Shown here: piece after piece, positions 45,043 through 54,176 of the stretch | How positions within the stretch are numbered: position 1 is the stretch's first letter | How the letters are laid out: the number at the start of each line of letters is the position of its first letter | Assembly (NCBI RefSeq): GCF_000745475.1 | Contig: NZ_JQJJ01000004.1 | Span: 1-58,846 of the forward strand | DNA length: 58,846 bases | Reading direction: 5' to 3' | Origin: Allobosea sp. UNC402CLCol | GTDB taxonomy: Bacteria > Pseudomonadota > Alphaproteobacteria > Rhizobiales > Beijerinckiaceae | Program-made: the position numbers and the translations under genes | The notes under the pieces: model-generated | Databases searched by the model: none | Seen by the model: the letters and a program-made list of their open reading frames with translations, nothing else | What the model was told of the DNA's origin: nothing

Positions 45043-45579
45043 ATGACACTGCCTTCGATCCGCCCCGCCGCCCCTGTCGACATTCCCGCCATCGCGGCCA
45101 TCTACGCCCATGCGGTGTGCAACGGCACCGCCTCCTGGGAGCTCGACCCGCCGGGCGAGGCCGAGATGCTGCGCCGCCTCGAAGCGACCCTGGCCGGCGG
45201 TTATCCCTATCTCGCCGCCGAGCGCGATGGCGCCCTGCTCGGCTATGCCTATGCCGGGGCCTACCGCCCCCGCCCGGCCTATCGCGCCACTGTCGAGAAC
45301 TCGATCTACCTCGCGCCCGCCGCGCAGGGGCTCGGGATCGGCAGCCTGCTGCTCGATGCGTTGATCGCCGAATGCACGCAGCGTGGCTTCCGCCAGATGA
45401 TCGCCGTCATCGGCGACGGCACCGGCGCCTCGATCGGCTCGCGGCGCCTGCATGAGAAGGCGGGTTTCCGGCTGATCGGGGTCGCCGAGAAGGTCGGCTT
45501 CAAGCATGGCCGCTGGCTCGACCAGATGCTGATGCAGAAGGAGCTCGGCGAGGCCGACCGCTCGCCGCCGGGCTTCTGA
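45043..45579 (+). CDS. GNAT N-acetyltransferase (phosphinothricin/methionine-sulfone type)
   Basis: A 178-residue acetyltransferase. The start of the fold is IRPAAPVDIPAIAAIYAHAV, and the acetyl-CoA loop QGLGIGSLLLDALI follows. The aromatic pattern YRPRPAYRATVENSIYL near residue 78 is characteristic of the phosphinothricin/methionine-sulfoximine acetyltransferase group (PAT/MnaT). Its start (45043) is 28 bases past the terminator. Convergent with DUF2794, 2 bases away. Confidence 0.88.
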   Translation: MTLPSIRPAAPVDIPAIAAIYAHAVCNGTASWELDPPGEAEMLRRLEATLAGGYPYLAAERDGALLGYAYAGAYRPRPAYRATVENSIYLAPAAQGLGIGSLLLDALIAECTQRGFRQMIAVIGDGTGASIGSRRLHEKAGFRLIGVAEKVGFKHGRWLDQMLMQKELGEADRSPPGF

Positions 45580-45581
45580 CC

Positions 45582-45950
45582 TCAGTTCACGATGCTGAGC
45601 TGCCTGTCGAGCACCCTGAGCACGCGCGACAATTCCGAGCCGCGCTTCAGGATCAGCCCCGTCGCCGCCACCACCGAATAGGCTCCCTGCCGGCGCGCCA
45701 GCGCCGGGTCCTTCACGATGCGGTAGAGCGGCATTTCGGAGGAACGGCGGAAGACCGAGAACTGCGCCTTATCTTTCAGGAAATCGATGGCGTAGTCGCG
45801 CCACTCACCGGCCGCGACCATGCGGCCATAGAGATTGAGCAGTTCGGAAAGCTCGCGTCGATCGAAGGTGACGGTGGTGGGCCGTGCCGGCGCCGGAAAA
45901 GTCACGACGGCGTCGGCCGGCCGCGATTGTGGCGTTTCGCTTTCGCTCAT
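45582..45950 (-). CDS. DUF2794 family protein
   Basis: A 122-residue soluble protein. The DUF2794 core runs from PTTVTFDRRELSELLNLYGRM through EWRDYAIDFLKD to MPLYRIVKDP. GGGAGGCGCC before the ATG at 45950 supports the start over the longer in-frame opening at 46124. Function unknown. The family is alphaproteobacterial. Confidence 0.9.
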   Translation of the reverse strand: MSESETPQSRPADAVVTFPAPARPTTVTFDRRELSELLNLYGRMVAAGEWRDYAIDFLKDKAQFSVFRRSSEMPLYRIVKDPALARRQGAYSVVAATGLILKRGSELSRVLRVLDRQLSIVN

Positions 45951-46146
45951 GGCGCCTCCCCGCTCCGGTGGATGAAACGCGAACTCGACATGCCGCGATG
46001 ATGCGCCCGCGATAGCGAGCTGGCAAGGGACACCGCACCGGCAGCGGAGATCGCCCGCCGCCGCTCCTCGCGGCTTCGTCAGCAATGCCGCAATTTCGCC
46101 GTCAACGCGCCAACGACCCGCCAAGTTGCGCCGCTCAATTACGGTC

Positions 46147-46274
46147 GTTGCCTCGACGGCCCGGTTCTGCTGAGCCCCGGCTTGTCAGCCCCCAGCCCCC
46201 CGGAGTTCCGGTGGAGCCGGGCCATCGGGTCGAGGCCAACTAGCGGCTGGCATTGCGCCGGCCGTTTTCTTTTG
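46147..46274 (+). ncRNA. candidate structured small RNA
   Basis: A long imperfect rod can form: GTTG plus CCTCGAC and GGCCCGG (46147-46164) pair with CCGGGCC, GTCGAGG and CAAC (46217-46240), leaving one bulged base and a 5-base bulge. A GC-rich apical part (46165-46216) can fold further. An intrinsic terminator hairpin starts 4 bases after the rod. An alternative upstream stem, CAACGACC (46111-46118) with GGTCGTTG (46143-46150), competes with the rod's outer helix. No ORF fits. Structure is seen directly; that it is a transcript is inferred. I could not match it to a known family such as 6S or SRP RNA. Confidence 0.45.
46244..46274 (+). terminator. Rho-independent terminator of the candidate small RNA
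   Basis: CGGCTGGC-ATTGC-GCCGGCCG (8 base pairs with one G-T) followed by TTTTCTTTT. It reads correctly only on the plus strand; on the minus strand the tail is not T-rich. Nothing else on the plus strand ends here. The adjacent AhpD-like gene is convergent, its stop at 46279. Confidence 0.7.
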
Positions 46275-46278
46275 GGCC

Positions 46279-46896
46279 TCAGCGCGCCTGCCGGTGATAG
46301 TCCGCATTCGGGCGCATATCGACCGCCGAGGCCATCCGGTTCGACATGTTGTAGAAGGCCGCCACCGCGCCGATGTCCCAGATGTCGCGCTCGCTGAAGC
46401 CGGCTTCGCGCAGCCCTGCGCGATCCTCCTCGCCGATCAGATGTGGCGTCTCGGTCAGCTTCACCGCGAAATCCAGCATGGCGCGATGGCGCCTGGAAAG
46501 CGCGGCCGCGCGGTAGTTCATCACCATCAGCTCGCCGAGCACGGGGTCGCCCGAGAGCTGGCGCACCGCGGCACCATGGGCGGTGAGGCAGTAATAGCAG
46601 CGGTTCACGCTCGACACCGCCACCGCGATCATCTCGCGCTCCAGCTTCGAGAGCCCCGAGGGCGCCAGCATCAGGTCGTTGTAGAAGGCGGCGAAGGCCG
46701 AGAGCTTGGCGTCGTCATGGGCATAGGACGCCAGCACATTCGGCACGAAGCCGAGCTTTTCCTGGCATTTCTCGAAATAAGCTTGATTCTCCGCCGAAAG
46801 CGCGCCCGGATCGAGAGAGAGCGCCATCACGGCCGGCGGAGCATCCTGCTTCGCAGGTTCCTCTCCGACCTTTGGTTTGTCATGCTTCGTCGCCAT
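46279..46896 (-). CDS. AhpD-like peroxidase-related enzyme (carboxymuconolactone decarboxylase family)
   Basis: A 205-residue protein with the CMD/AhpD fold. The redox motif is CYYCLTAHG near residue 100, with the conserved acid upstream and His downstream. The domain ends with FYNMSNRMASAVD. The family reduces peroxides or acts on related substrates; specificity is unknown. The start at 46896 (MATKHDKPKVGEE) is divergent from the GDH gene, 113 bases away. The longer frame to 46953 lacks family character. Confidence 0.88.
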   Translation of the reverse strand: MATKHDKPKVGEEPAKQDAPPAVMALSLDPGALSAENQAYFEKCQEKLGFVPNVLASYAHDDAKLSAFAAFYNDLMLAPSGLSKLEREMIAVAVSSVNRCYYCLTAHGAAVRQLSGDPVLGELMVMNYRAAALSRRHRAMLDFAVKLTETPHLIGEEDRAGLREAGFSERDIWDIGAVAAFYNMSNRMASAVDMRPNADYHRQAR

Positions 46897-47009
46897 GGTG
46901 CGTCCTGTCTTGGTCCGGGAACAGCAATTTTGCCGCTTTGTTGGGCAAGGCAAAGTTGAAAGGCCGTGCAGCCTATGTCATCGCTGCGGCAAAACAACGG
47001 GGGTTGAGC

Positions 47010-50000
47010 ATGGGCAAGCGGGTCACGAATGCCACGGCCGCGGCGGTTGCCGCCATTGAAGCTGCTGCCGCCGGGCTGAAATCGCCCATGCCCGCCGAAT
47101 TTCCAAGGTTGCTCTACGGCCGTTCCGTCGCCGAGGATCTCGAAATCCTGCCGCCGGAGCTGCTCGCCCGCGCGGCAGCGGCTGCCTATGAGCACCTCAC
47201 CGAACCGCGCGAGCCCGAGACGATCAATCTGCGCTTCCGCGACGACGAGTTCGAGGCGGATGGCCGCAAGCACCAGATCACGATCCTCGAGGTCGTCAAC
47301 GACAACAAGCCGTTCCTGCTCGATTCGACGCTGGCGGAATTGCAGGACCAGGGCTACGAGCCGCGCCTCGTCGCCCACCCGATCCTGGCCGTGGCCCGCG
47401 ACGCCAAGGGCCGATTCGTCTCGCTCGCCGGCGAGGCGGCAGGCAGGGCGCCGGAAGGAACCCGTCGCGAGAGCCTGATCCATATCCATCTCGATCGGAT
47501 CGATTCGGCGGAGGCGCGCCAGCGTCTCGAGCATGGGCTCGGCCAGGTCTATGCCGATGTCGGCCTCGCGGTCGACGACTGGGCGGCGATGCGCGGGCGC
47601 ATCACCGAGGTCATCCAGGCCTATCGCGCGAATCCGCCGCCGCTGCCCGAGGACGAAATCGCCGAGGCGCTGCAATTCCTCGAATGGATCGCCGGCGACA
47701 ATTTCACCCTGCTCGGCGCGCGGGCCTATCGTTTCCCCGGCGGCGACGTCGCCGCCGACCCAATCGAGGGCTCCGGCCTCGGCATCCTGCGCGACCCCGC
47801 CGTCAAGGTGCTGCGCCGCGGCCGCGAGCTGGTGACGACCACGCCCGAGATCCGCGCCTTCCTGGCCCGGCCGCAAGCGCTCATCATCACCAAGGCCAAC
47901 GTCAAGAGCCGCGTCCACCGGCGCGTCCATCTCGACTATGTCGGCGTCAAGCTTTTCACGCCGGAAGGGCGGCTCGATGGCGAATTGCGCATCGTCGGCC
48001 TGCTGACCTCGAACGCCTATACCGGTTCGGCCCGCGCCATCCCCTATCTGCGCCTCAAAGTCGCCCGCGTCGCCAAGAATATCGGCTTCGACCCGGCGAG
48101 CTATTCCGGCCGCGCCCTGCTCAATGTGCTCGATGCCTATCCGCGCGACGAGCTCTTCCAGATCGACGTGCCGACGCTGGAGCAGTTCGCGCTCGACATC
48201 CTGCAGCTCACCGAGCGGCCGCGCATCCGGGCGCTCGCCCGTGTCGATGAGTTCGACCGCTTCGTCTCGATCCTCGTCTTCATCCCGAAGGACCGCTACG
48301 ACACCAATGTCCGCCTGCGCGTCGGCGAGTTCCTCGCCCGCGTCTATAACGGGCGGATCTCGGCCGCCTATCCCGCCTATCCGGAAGGGCCGCTCTCGCG
48401 CACCCATTACATCATCGGCCGCGACGAGGGGAAAACGCCCCGGATCGACCGCGCCACGCTCGAAGCCGGCATCGGCGCGATCGTCCGCACCTGGAGCGAC
48501 GGGCTGAAGGACGTCCTCGACCAGGAGAAGGCCGGGCCCGCCGCCCGCGCGCTCGCCGAGCGCTACGCCGCCGCCTTCGGCGCCGCCTATCGCGAGCGCT
48601 TCTCCGCCACAGATGCACTGATCGACATCGAGATGCTGCAGCAGCTCTCGGCCGAGCGTCCGCGCGCCGTCAATCTCTACCGCCGCGAGGGTGACGCGGC
48701 GACGCGCGCCAATCTCAAGGTGTTCTCGCGCGGGGGCGCGATCTCGCTTTCGGCTCGCGTCCCGCTGCTGGAGAATATGGGCTTCCGCGTCGTCAACGAG
48801 CGGACCTACAACGTCCTGCCACAGGGCAATGGCGGCGCGGGCGAGGACGTCCGCGTCTGGCTCCACGACATGACGCTGGAGCGCGCCGACGACGGCGAGA
48901 TCGACATCGAGCATCTCGACCCGACCATCGAAGCCGCGCTGATGGCGCAGTTCCGTGGACTGGCCGAATCGGACCGCTTCGACCAGCTCGTGCTCGCCGC
49001 CGGCCTCGGCTGGCGGGAAGCCGCGCTGCTGCGCGCCTTCGGGCGCTATCTCCGGCAGGTCGGCGCGCCCTATGCGCAGGGCTACATCGCCGATGCGCTG
49101 ACGCGCCACCCCGGCATCGCCGCCGATCTCGTCGGCTATTTCACCGCTAAGTTCGATCCGCGCATCAAGCCGGAGGAGCGCGAGCAGCGCATGGCGCAGA
49201 AGCGCGCCGAAATCGAGGGCGCGCTCGACGCCGTCACCAGCCTCGACGAGGACCGCATCCTGCGCCGTCTGGTCAATCTGGTCGATGCCGCGCTGCGCAC
49301 CAACTTCTTCCAGATCGGTCCGGACGGCCAGCCACGCGGCACCATCACCTTCAAATTCGACTGCGCTCAGGTCGACGGCCTGCCGCTGCCGCGCCCGCTC
49401 TACGAGATCTTCGTCTATTCGCCGCGCGTCGAGGGCATTCATCTGCGCTTCGGCAAGGTCGCGCGCGGCGGCCTGCGCTGGTCCGACCGGCCGCAGGATT
49501 TCCGCACCGAGGTGCTCGGCCTGGTCAAGGCGCAGCAGGTCAAGAACGCGGTGATCGTCCCGGTCGGCGCCAAGGGCGGCTTCGTGCCGAAGCAGCTCCC
49601 GCCGGCGTCCGACCGCGCCGCCTGGCTGGCCGAGGGCACCGAGAGCTACCGCATCTTCGTCCGCAACCTGCTCGAGCTCACCGACAATCTCGACGGCGAG
49701 ACCATCGTGCCGCCGCCGGACACGGTGCGCCATGACGGCGACGACCCCTATCTCGTCGTCGCCGCCGACAAGGGCACGGCGACCTTCTCCGACACCGCCA
49801 ACGCGATCTCGCTGGAGAAGCATCACTGGCTCGGCGACGCCTTCGCCTCCGGCGGCTCTCAAGGCTATGACCACAAGGGCATGGGCATCACGGCGCGCGG
49901 CGCCTGGGAAGCGGTCAAGCGCCATTTCCGCGAGGTCGATGTCGACATCCAGACCACGCCCTTCACCGTCGCCGGCGTCGGCGACATGTCGGGCGACGTC

Positions 50001-51851
50001 TTCGGCAACGGCATGCTGCTCTCCCCCGAGATCAAGCTCGTCGCTGCCTTCGACCACCGCGACATCTTCCTTGATCCCGATCCCGATCCGGCCAGCTCGC
50101 TGGCCGAGCGCCAGCGCCTCTTCGCCCTGCCGCGCTCGTCCTGGCAGGACTACGACAAGAGCCTGATCTCGAAGGGCGGCGGCATCTTCTCGCGCCAGGC
50201 CAAGAGCATCCCTCTCTCGGCCGAGATCCGGGCGCTGCTCGACCTCGACAAGAAGGAGGTCTCGCCGCCCGAGCTGATGACCGCGATCCTGAAAAGCCGC
50301 GTCGACCTGCTCTGGTTCGGCGGCATCGGCACCTATATCCGCGCCACGGACGAGAGTGACGCCCAGGTCGGCGACCGCGCCAACGACGCGATCCGCATCG
50401 CCGGCAACGATCTCCGGGCCCGCGTCATCGGCGAGGGCGCCAATCTCGGCGTGACCCAGCGCGGCCGCATCGAGGCGGCGCGCAAGGGCGTGAAGCTCAA
50501 CACCGACGCGATCGACAACTCCGCCGGCGTCAACACCTCGGACGTCGAGGTCAACATCAAGATCGCGCTCGCCAACCCGGTGAAGGACGGCCGCCTCAAG
50601 GAGGAGAAGCGCAACGAGCTGCTCGCCGCGATGACCGACGAGGTCGGATTGCTCGTCCTGCGCAACAACTACCTGCAGACGCTGGCGCTCTCGCTCACCG
50701 AGGCCAAGGGCGTGGCTGCGACGCCCGGCCTGCGCTTCCTGATGCAGACGCTGGAGCAGGACGGCCGGCTCGACCGCGGCGTCGAGTTCCTGCCGAGCGA
50801 CGCCCAACTCGTCGAGCGCGAGAAGCGCGGCGAGGGGCTGACGCGGCCGGAACTCTCCGTGCTGCTGGCCTATGCCAAGCTCGCGCTGCACGACGCGCTG
50901 CTCGAATCGAGCGTGCCTGATGACCCCTATCTCGCCACCGAACTGGTCCGCTATTTCCCGAAGGCGCTGCGCGACGCCTATCCGGACGAGATCGCCGGCC
51001 ACAGGCTGCGCCGCGAGATCGTCGCGACCCAGCTCGCCAACGCCATCGTCAATCGCGGCGGGCCGGCGCTGGTCCCGATCCTGGCGGCGCTGACCCGTTC
51101 GGAGGTCCCGGCCATCGCCGCCGCCTACGCGATCGCGCGCGATTCGTTCGATCTCATCGGCCTCAACAGCGAGATCGACACGCTCGATGCGAAGATTCCC
51201 GGAAAGACCCAGCTCGGCCTCTATGCCGCCGCGCAGGAGCTCGTCATCGACCGCATGGGCTGGTTCCTGCGGCGCGGCGCGGCCAAGCCCGGCACGATCG
51301 AGCAGACCATCGCGCATTACGCCAGGGGTGTTACCGATCTCTCGGCCGAGCTCGATGCGCTGCTGCCGGAAGCCGCCGCCCAGGCGCGGCTCGCCCGCAT
51401 CGCCGTCCTCTCCTCCGAGGGCGTGCCCGAGGCGCTCGCCACCCGTGTCGCCAGCCTGCCCTCGCTCGCCCAGGCGACGGATATCGTCGACATCGCCGAA
51501 CGCAGCAAGCGCAAGATCGGCGATGTCGCCCGCATCCATTTCGGCGTCGATGCCTTCTTCGGCCTCTCGAATCTCGAGGCGGCCGCGGCGGCGGTGCCGG
51601 CGACGGACGACTATGAGCGTCTCGCCCGCGAACGGGCCGTGGAGACGCTCGACGACGCCCATGCGCAGATGACGCAGGAGATCGCCTCCTCGGATGGCGG
51701 CAAGGGCTCGCTCGAAAGCTGGCTCGCCGAGCGCGGCCAGGATGTCGAGCGCACCCGCAGCACGATCAACGCCATCGCCACCTCGGGCCTCACCCTGCCG
51801 AAGCTGATGGTCGCGGCCGGGATGCTGGCCGATCTGCCGCGCAAGAGCTAA
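47010..51851 (+). CDS. large NAD-specific glutamate dehydrogenase (GDH-180 class)
   Basis: A 1613-residue protein of the giant NAD-GDH class that turns glutamate to 2-oxoglutarate and ammonia. Regulatory N-terminal third (ACT-like blocks), then the catalytic dehydrogenase domain about 750-1220: VARGGLRWSDRPQDFRTEVLG, the catalytic Lys region KGGFVPK and the NAD fold FGGIGTY...GANLGVTQRGR. A C-terminal third is all helical. The ATG at 47010 (MGKRVTNATA) is chosen; the frame opens at 46872. A Trm112-like gene follows by 9 bases. Confidence 0.96.
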   Translation: MGKRVTNATAAAVAAIEAAAAGLKSPMPAEFPRLLYGRSVAEDLEILPPELLARAAAAAYEHLTEPREPETINLRFRDDEFEADGRKHQITILEVVNDNKPFLLDSTLAELQDQGYEPRLVAHPILAVARDAKGRFVSLAGEAAGRAPEGTRRESLIHIHLDRIDSAEARQRLEHGLGQVYADVGLAVDDWAAMRGRITEVIQAYRANPPPLPEDEIAEALQFLEWIAGDNFTLLGARAYRFPGGDVAADPIEGSGLGILRDPAVKVLRRGRELVTTTPEIRAFLARPQALIITKANVKSRVHRRVHLDYVGVKLFTPEGRLDGELRIVGLLTSNAYTGSARAIPYLRLKVARVAKNIGFDPASYSGRALLNVLDAYPRDELFQIDVPTLEQFALDILQLTERPRIRALARVDEFDRFVSILVFIPKDRYDTNVRLRVGEFLARVYNGRISAAYPAYPEGPLSRTHYIIGRDEGKTPRIDRATLEAGIGAIVRTWSDGLKDVLDQEKAGPAARALAERYAAAFGAAYRERFSATDALIDIEMLQQLSAERPRAVNLYRREGDAATRANLKVFSRGGAISLSARVPLLENMGFRVVNERTYNVLPQGNGGAGEDVRVWLHDMTLERADDGEIDIEHLDPTIEAALMAQFRGLAESDRFDQLVLAAGLGWREAALLRAFGRYLRQVGAPYAQGYIADALTRHPGIAADLVGYFTAKFDPRIKPEEREQRMAQKRAEIEGALDAVTSLDEDRILRRLVNLVDAALRTNFFQIGPDGQPRGTITFKFDCAQVDGLPLPRPLYEIFVYSPRVEGIHLRFGKVARGGLRWSDRPQDFRTEVLGLVKAQQVKNAVIVPVGAKGGFVPKQLPPASDRAAWLAEGTESYRIFVRNLLELTDNLDGETIVPPPDTVRHDGDDPYLVVAADKGTATFSDTANAISLEKHHWLGDAFASGGSQGYDHKGMGITARGAWEAVKRHFREVDVDIQTTPFTVAGVGDMSGDVFGNGMLLSPEIKLVAAFDHRDIFLDPDPDPASSLAERQRLFALPRSSWQDYDKSLISKGGGIFSRQAKSIPLSAEIRALLDLDKKEVSPPELMTAILKSRVDLLWFGGIGTYIRATDESDAQVGDRANDAIRIAGNDLRARVIGEGANLGVTQRGRIEAARKGVKLNTDAIDNSAGVNTSDVEVNIKIALANPVKDGRLKEEKRNELLAAMTDEVGLLVLRNNYLQTLALSLTEAKGVAATPGLRFLMQTLEQDGRLDRGVEFLPSDAQLVEREKRGEGLTRPELSVLLAYAKLALHDALLESSVPDDPYLATELVRYFPKALRDAYPDEIAGHRLRREIVATQLANAIVNRGGPALVPILAALTRSEVPAIAAAYAIARDSFDLIGLNSEIDTLDAKIPGKTQLGLYAAAQELVIDRMGWFLRRGAAKPGTIEQTIAHYARGVTDLSAELDALLPEAAAQARLARIAVLSSEGVPEALATRVASLPSLAQATDIVDIAERSKRKIGDVARIHFGVDAFFGLSNLEAAAAAVPATDDYERLARERAVETLDDAHAQMTQEIASSDGGKGSLESWLAERGQDVERTRSTINAIATSGLTLPKLMVAAGMLADLPRKS

Positions 51852-51860
51852 GGAAGCCGC

Positions 51861-52058
51861 ATGACCAACGAAACCGACACGACCACCCGCGTCGATCCCA
51901 AGCTGCTCGAGATCCTGGTCTGCCCGCTGACCAAGAGCACGCTGGAATACGACGCGGCGAGGCAAGAACTGATCAGCCGCGCCGCGAAGCTCGCCTACCC
52001 GATCCGCGACGGCATCCCGATCATGCTGCCGGAAGAGGCTCGCCCGCTGGAGGATTGA
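51861..52058 (+). CDS. Trm112 family protein
   Basis: A 65-residue small protein with the family pattern [21 protein letters not shown] and [18 protein letters not shown]. Only one of the usual zinc cysteines is present (VCPL), which is common in bacterial members. Bacterial function is unknown; eukaryotic Trm112 activates methyltransferases. It is 9 bases from the GDH stop. Confidence 0.92.
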   Translation: MTNETDTTTRVDPKLLEILVCPLTKSTLEYDAARQELISRAAKLAYPIRDGIPIMLPEEARPLED

Positions 52059-52082
52059 AGCTGTGTCGCTAGCTCCTCTCCC

Positions 52083-52111
52083 TTGTGTTAAGATGTACAC
52101 ACGACAACACA
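52083..52111 (+). promoter_or_regulatory. inverted repeat before the second parD, probable operator
   Basis: TGTGTT at 52084-52089 is mirrored by AACACA at 52106-52111, with a TGTACA palindrome at 52094-52099 between them. It ends 12 bases before the antitoxin ATG at 52124 and just before AGGAGTAGG, the ribosome site. The layout resembles the first parD operator but the sequence differs. Confidence 0.55.
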
Positions 52112-52123
52112 GGAGTAGGAACG

Positions 52124-52393
52124 ATGGCCGCGACGGAAACGATGACGATTCGGGTTTCGGCCGAGACGAAGCGCAAGCTGGAGCGAATCGCGACCGACAC
52201 CCGGCGCAGCAAATCCTTCCTCGCGGGCGAGGCGGTGTCAGCCTATGTCGACCGCGAGCTTGAGATCATCGAGGGGATCAAACGGGGCTTGGGCGACGTC
52301 GAGGCCGGACGGGTCGTCGCGCACGACCAGGTCACCGCCGACGCTCGCCAAATCGTCGCGGATGCGAGGCTGAGGAAGGCCGGCCGAGGATGA
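52124..52393 (+). CDS. parD: ParD/CopG-type RHH antitoxin (second pair)
   Basis: An 89-residue protein. The RHH N-terminus TMTIRVSAETKRKLERIATDT is followed by RSKSFLAGEAVSAYV and a charged C-terminal half. AGGAGTAGG precedes the ATG at 52124. Its stop overlaps the toxin ATG by 4 bases (ATGA). It shares organisation but only modest sequence with the pair at 20405-20928. Confidence 0.85.
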   Translation: MAATETMTIRVSAETKRKLERIATDTRRSKSFLAGEAVSAYVDRELEIIEGIKRGLGDVEAGRVVAHDQVTADARQIVADARLRKAGRG

Positions 52394-52695
52394 GGCCCGT
52401 CATCTGGTCGGACGATGCCAGACGCGACTACCTCGATATCCTTCGATACATCGCCGAAGACAACCCCGACGCGGCTGAGCGGGTCGTCGATGCAATCGAG
52501 CAGGCCGGGAACGAGCTCGGTGATTTCGCGACCGGACGGCCGGGACGCGTGAGTGGCGTCTACGAGAAACTGGTTCCCCGCCTGCCCTACATCCTGGCCT
52601 ATTCGCTCGCGCTCCAGCGCGGCCGCGAGGTCGTCGCGATCCTGCGCGTCATTCACACCGCGCGCGACTGGCCTGATGAGGGCTGGCCAGGCTGA
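52390..52695 (+). CDS. parE: ParE/RelE superfamily toxin (second pair)
   Basis: A 101-residue toxin beginning MRPVIWSDDARRDYLDILRYIA, with GDFATGRPGRVSGVYEKLVP and closing VVAILRVIHTARDWP. It is the same superfamily as the toxin at 20644 but not a recent copy. The gene is 10 bases upstream of the convergent UbiH-type gene stop. Confidence 0.85.
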   Translation: MRPVIWSDDARRDYLDILRYIAEDNPDAAERVVDAIEQAGNELGDFATGRPGRVSGVYEKLVPRLPYILAYSLALQRGREVVAILRVIHTARDWPDEGWPG

Positions 52696-52705
52696 GCGGG
52701 CGCGC

Positions 52706-53953
52706 TCAGAGCGTCTCGCCCCGCAACAGCCGCGGCGGCGCACCGGCGACACCGGCGGCCTCGCGGATGAAGAAGCGCTTCAGCCCCGGCAGCCGATCGA
52801 CCAGCCCGAGCCCGAGATCGCGCGCCAGCCGCAGCGGCGTCGCATCGTTCGAAAACAGCCGGTTGAGCCCGTCCGTCACCGCACCCATCGCGACCGTGTC
52901 GAAGCGGCGCGCCGTCTCGTAATCCTCGAGCACGTCGAGCGCGCCGGCATCGAGCCCGAGGCGCGCGGCATCGACGATGACCTCTGCCAGCGCCGCGACA
53001 TCCTTCAGCCCGAGATTGAGCCCCTGTCCCGCGATCGGGTGGATGAGATGGGCGGCATCGCCCAGCAGCGCGAACCGCCGGTCGACGAAGCGCCGCGCCA
53101 CGCCGAAGCCGAGCGGATGAGCGCTCACCGGGCTCTCCAGCGTGATCTCGCCGAGCTCGAGCCCGAAGCGCATCTCGATCTCGGCCAACATGTCCTGCGC
53201 ATCGAGCGACAGCAGCGGCGCGACGTTCCCGGTCCTTTCCGTCCAGACGATCGAGGAGCGGTGGCCGAGCCTGCCGCCGTCCGTGAGTGGCAGGATGGCG
53301 AAGGGCCCCGAAGGCAGGAAGTGCTCGACCGCCCTGCCGTGATGCGGCCGCTCATGGCCGATCGTCGCGACGATGCCGGATTGCGGATAATTCCAGCCGA
53401 CCCAGCCGATCCCGGCCTGCTCGCGCAGCCGCGAGCGGGCGCCATCGGCCGCAACCAGCAGCGCCGCCTTGTCCTCGGCACCATCGGCGAAGGTGATCGC
53501 GACAGCCTCGTCCTCGACGGCGAAACCGCGCACGCCGACCGGCCTCAGATCGACCCCGGCCCGCTCGCAGGCGGCCTTCAGCTCCGCCACCAGCGCGGCA
53601 TTCTCGACCATATGAGCGAAAGGCTGGCCGGGCTCGACCTCGCCGTCGAAGGTGAGGAAGACGGGCCGGACGGCATCGTTCGTCCGGCTGTCCGAGATCA
53701 CCATCTCCATCATCGCCTGGGCGTGGCCGGAGACCGCTTCCCAGACGCCGAGCGTCTCCAGCATCGAGCGGGCGCCCGCCGCCACCGCATAGGCGCGGTT
53801 GTCGGGCTTGGGAGCGGCGTTCAACCCCGGATCGGCCAGCACCACCGCGAAGCCCGCTCCGAGCGCCTGCTTCAAGGCGAGCGCCAGACTCAATCCGGCG
53901 ATGCCGCCACCGGCGATGACGATGCGCATGCTTGCGTCCGGCACGACGGCCAT
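52706..53953 (-). CDS. UbiH/UbiF/VisC/COQ6 family FAD-dependent hydroxylase
   Basis: A 415-residue flavoprotein monooxygenase. The FAD-binding GGGIAGLSLALAL is near the start, and the second FAD motif ALLGDAAHLIHPIAGQGLN is near residue 300. It most likely hydroxylates the ubiquinone ring. The exact ring position cannot be told from the sequence. GGGAGAAG precedes the ATG at 53953. It is divergent from tesB, with 223 bases between, holding a family B repeat. Confidence 0.9.
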   Translation of the reverse strand: MAVVPDASMRIVIAGGGIAGLSLALALKQALGAGFAVVLADPGLNAAPKPDNRAYAVAAGARSMLETLGVWEAVSGHAQAMMEMVISDSRTNDAVRPVFLTFDGEVEPGQPFAHMVENAALVAELKAACERAGVDLRPVGVRGFAVEDEAVAITFADGAEDKAALLVAADGARSRLREQAGIGWVGWNYPQSGIVATIGHERPHHGRAVEHFLPSGPFAILPLTDGGRLGHRSSIVWTERTGNVAPLLSLDAQDMLAEIEMRFGLELGEITLESPVSAHPLGFGVARRFVDRRFALLGDAAHLIHPIAGQGLNLGLKDVAALAEVIVDAARLGLDAGALDVLEDYETARRFDTVAMGAVTDGLNRLFSNDATPLRLARDLGLGLVDRLPGLKRFFIREAAGVAGAPPRLLRGETL

Positions 53954-54020
53954 TCTGCTTCTCCCTGGATCGCCGCGCGTCCTGCCGGACGCGATAACCG
54001 TGATCCATCCATTTGTTATC

Positions 54021-54066
54021 GCATCGGATTCCTCCGAAAAGTGGTTTCCACTTTTCGGCCCGATGC
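54021..54066. repeat. Palindromic element, dispersed repeat family B
   Basis: Inner arms CCGAAAAGTGG (54034-54044) and CCACTTTTCGG (54048-54058) with loop TTT, outer arms GCATCGG (54021-54027) and CCGATGC (54060-54066). The core and loop match the copy at 8617-8641, and the outer arms match the copy at 6406-6451. It lies in the divergent intergenic region before tesB. Confidence 0.8.
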
Positions 54067-54176
54067 CACAGCGGCCCGCTTGACGAGGCAAGCCGCCTCG
54101 GTGCTGATGCGGGTAAACCCGGCTGTTCCTCTGCGGGCCGCCGACGCCAACGTCAACCCGACCGCGATACGGCCTC

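Noticed and set aside
46165..46216. tRNA or SRP RNA in the structured region before the AhpD-like gene
   Set aside because: No T-arm GTTCGA motif and no SRP GGAAG-type loop are present, so neither call is supported.
46827..52100. 1757-codon minus-strand frame opposite the glutamate dehydrogenase
   Set aside because: It mirrors the GDH gene codon for codon, with Asp/Arg/Leu-rich composition from complementary codons. The plus strand has clear GDH motifs.
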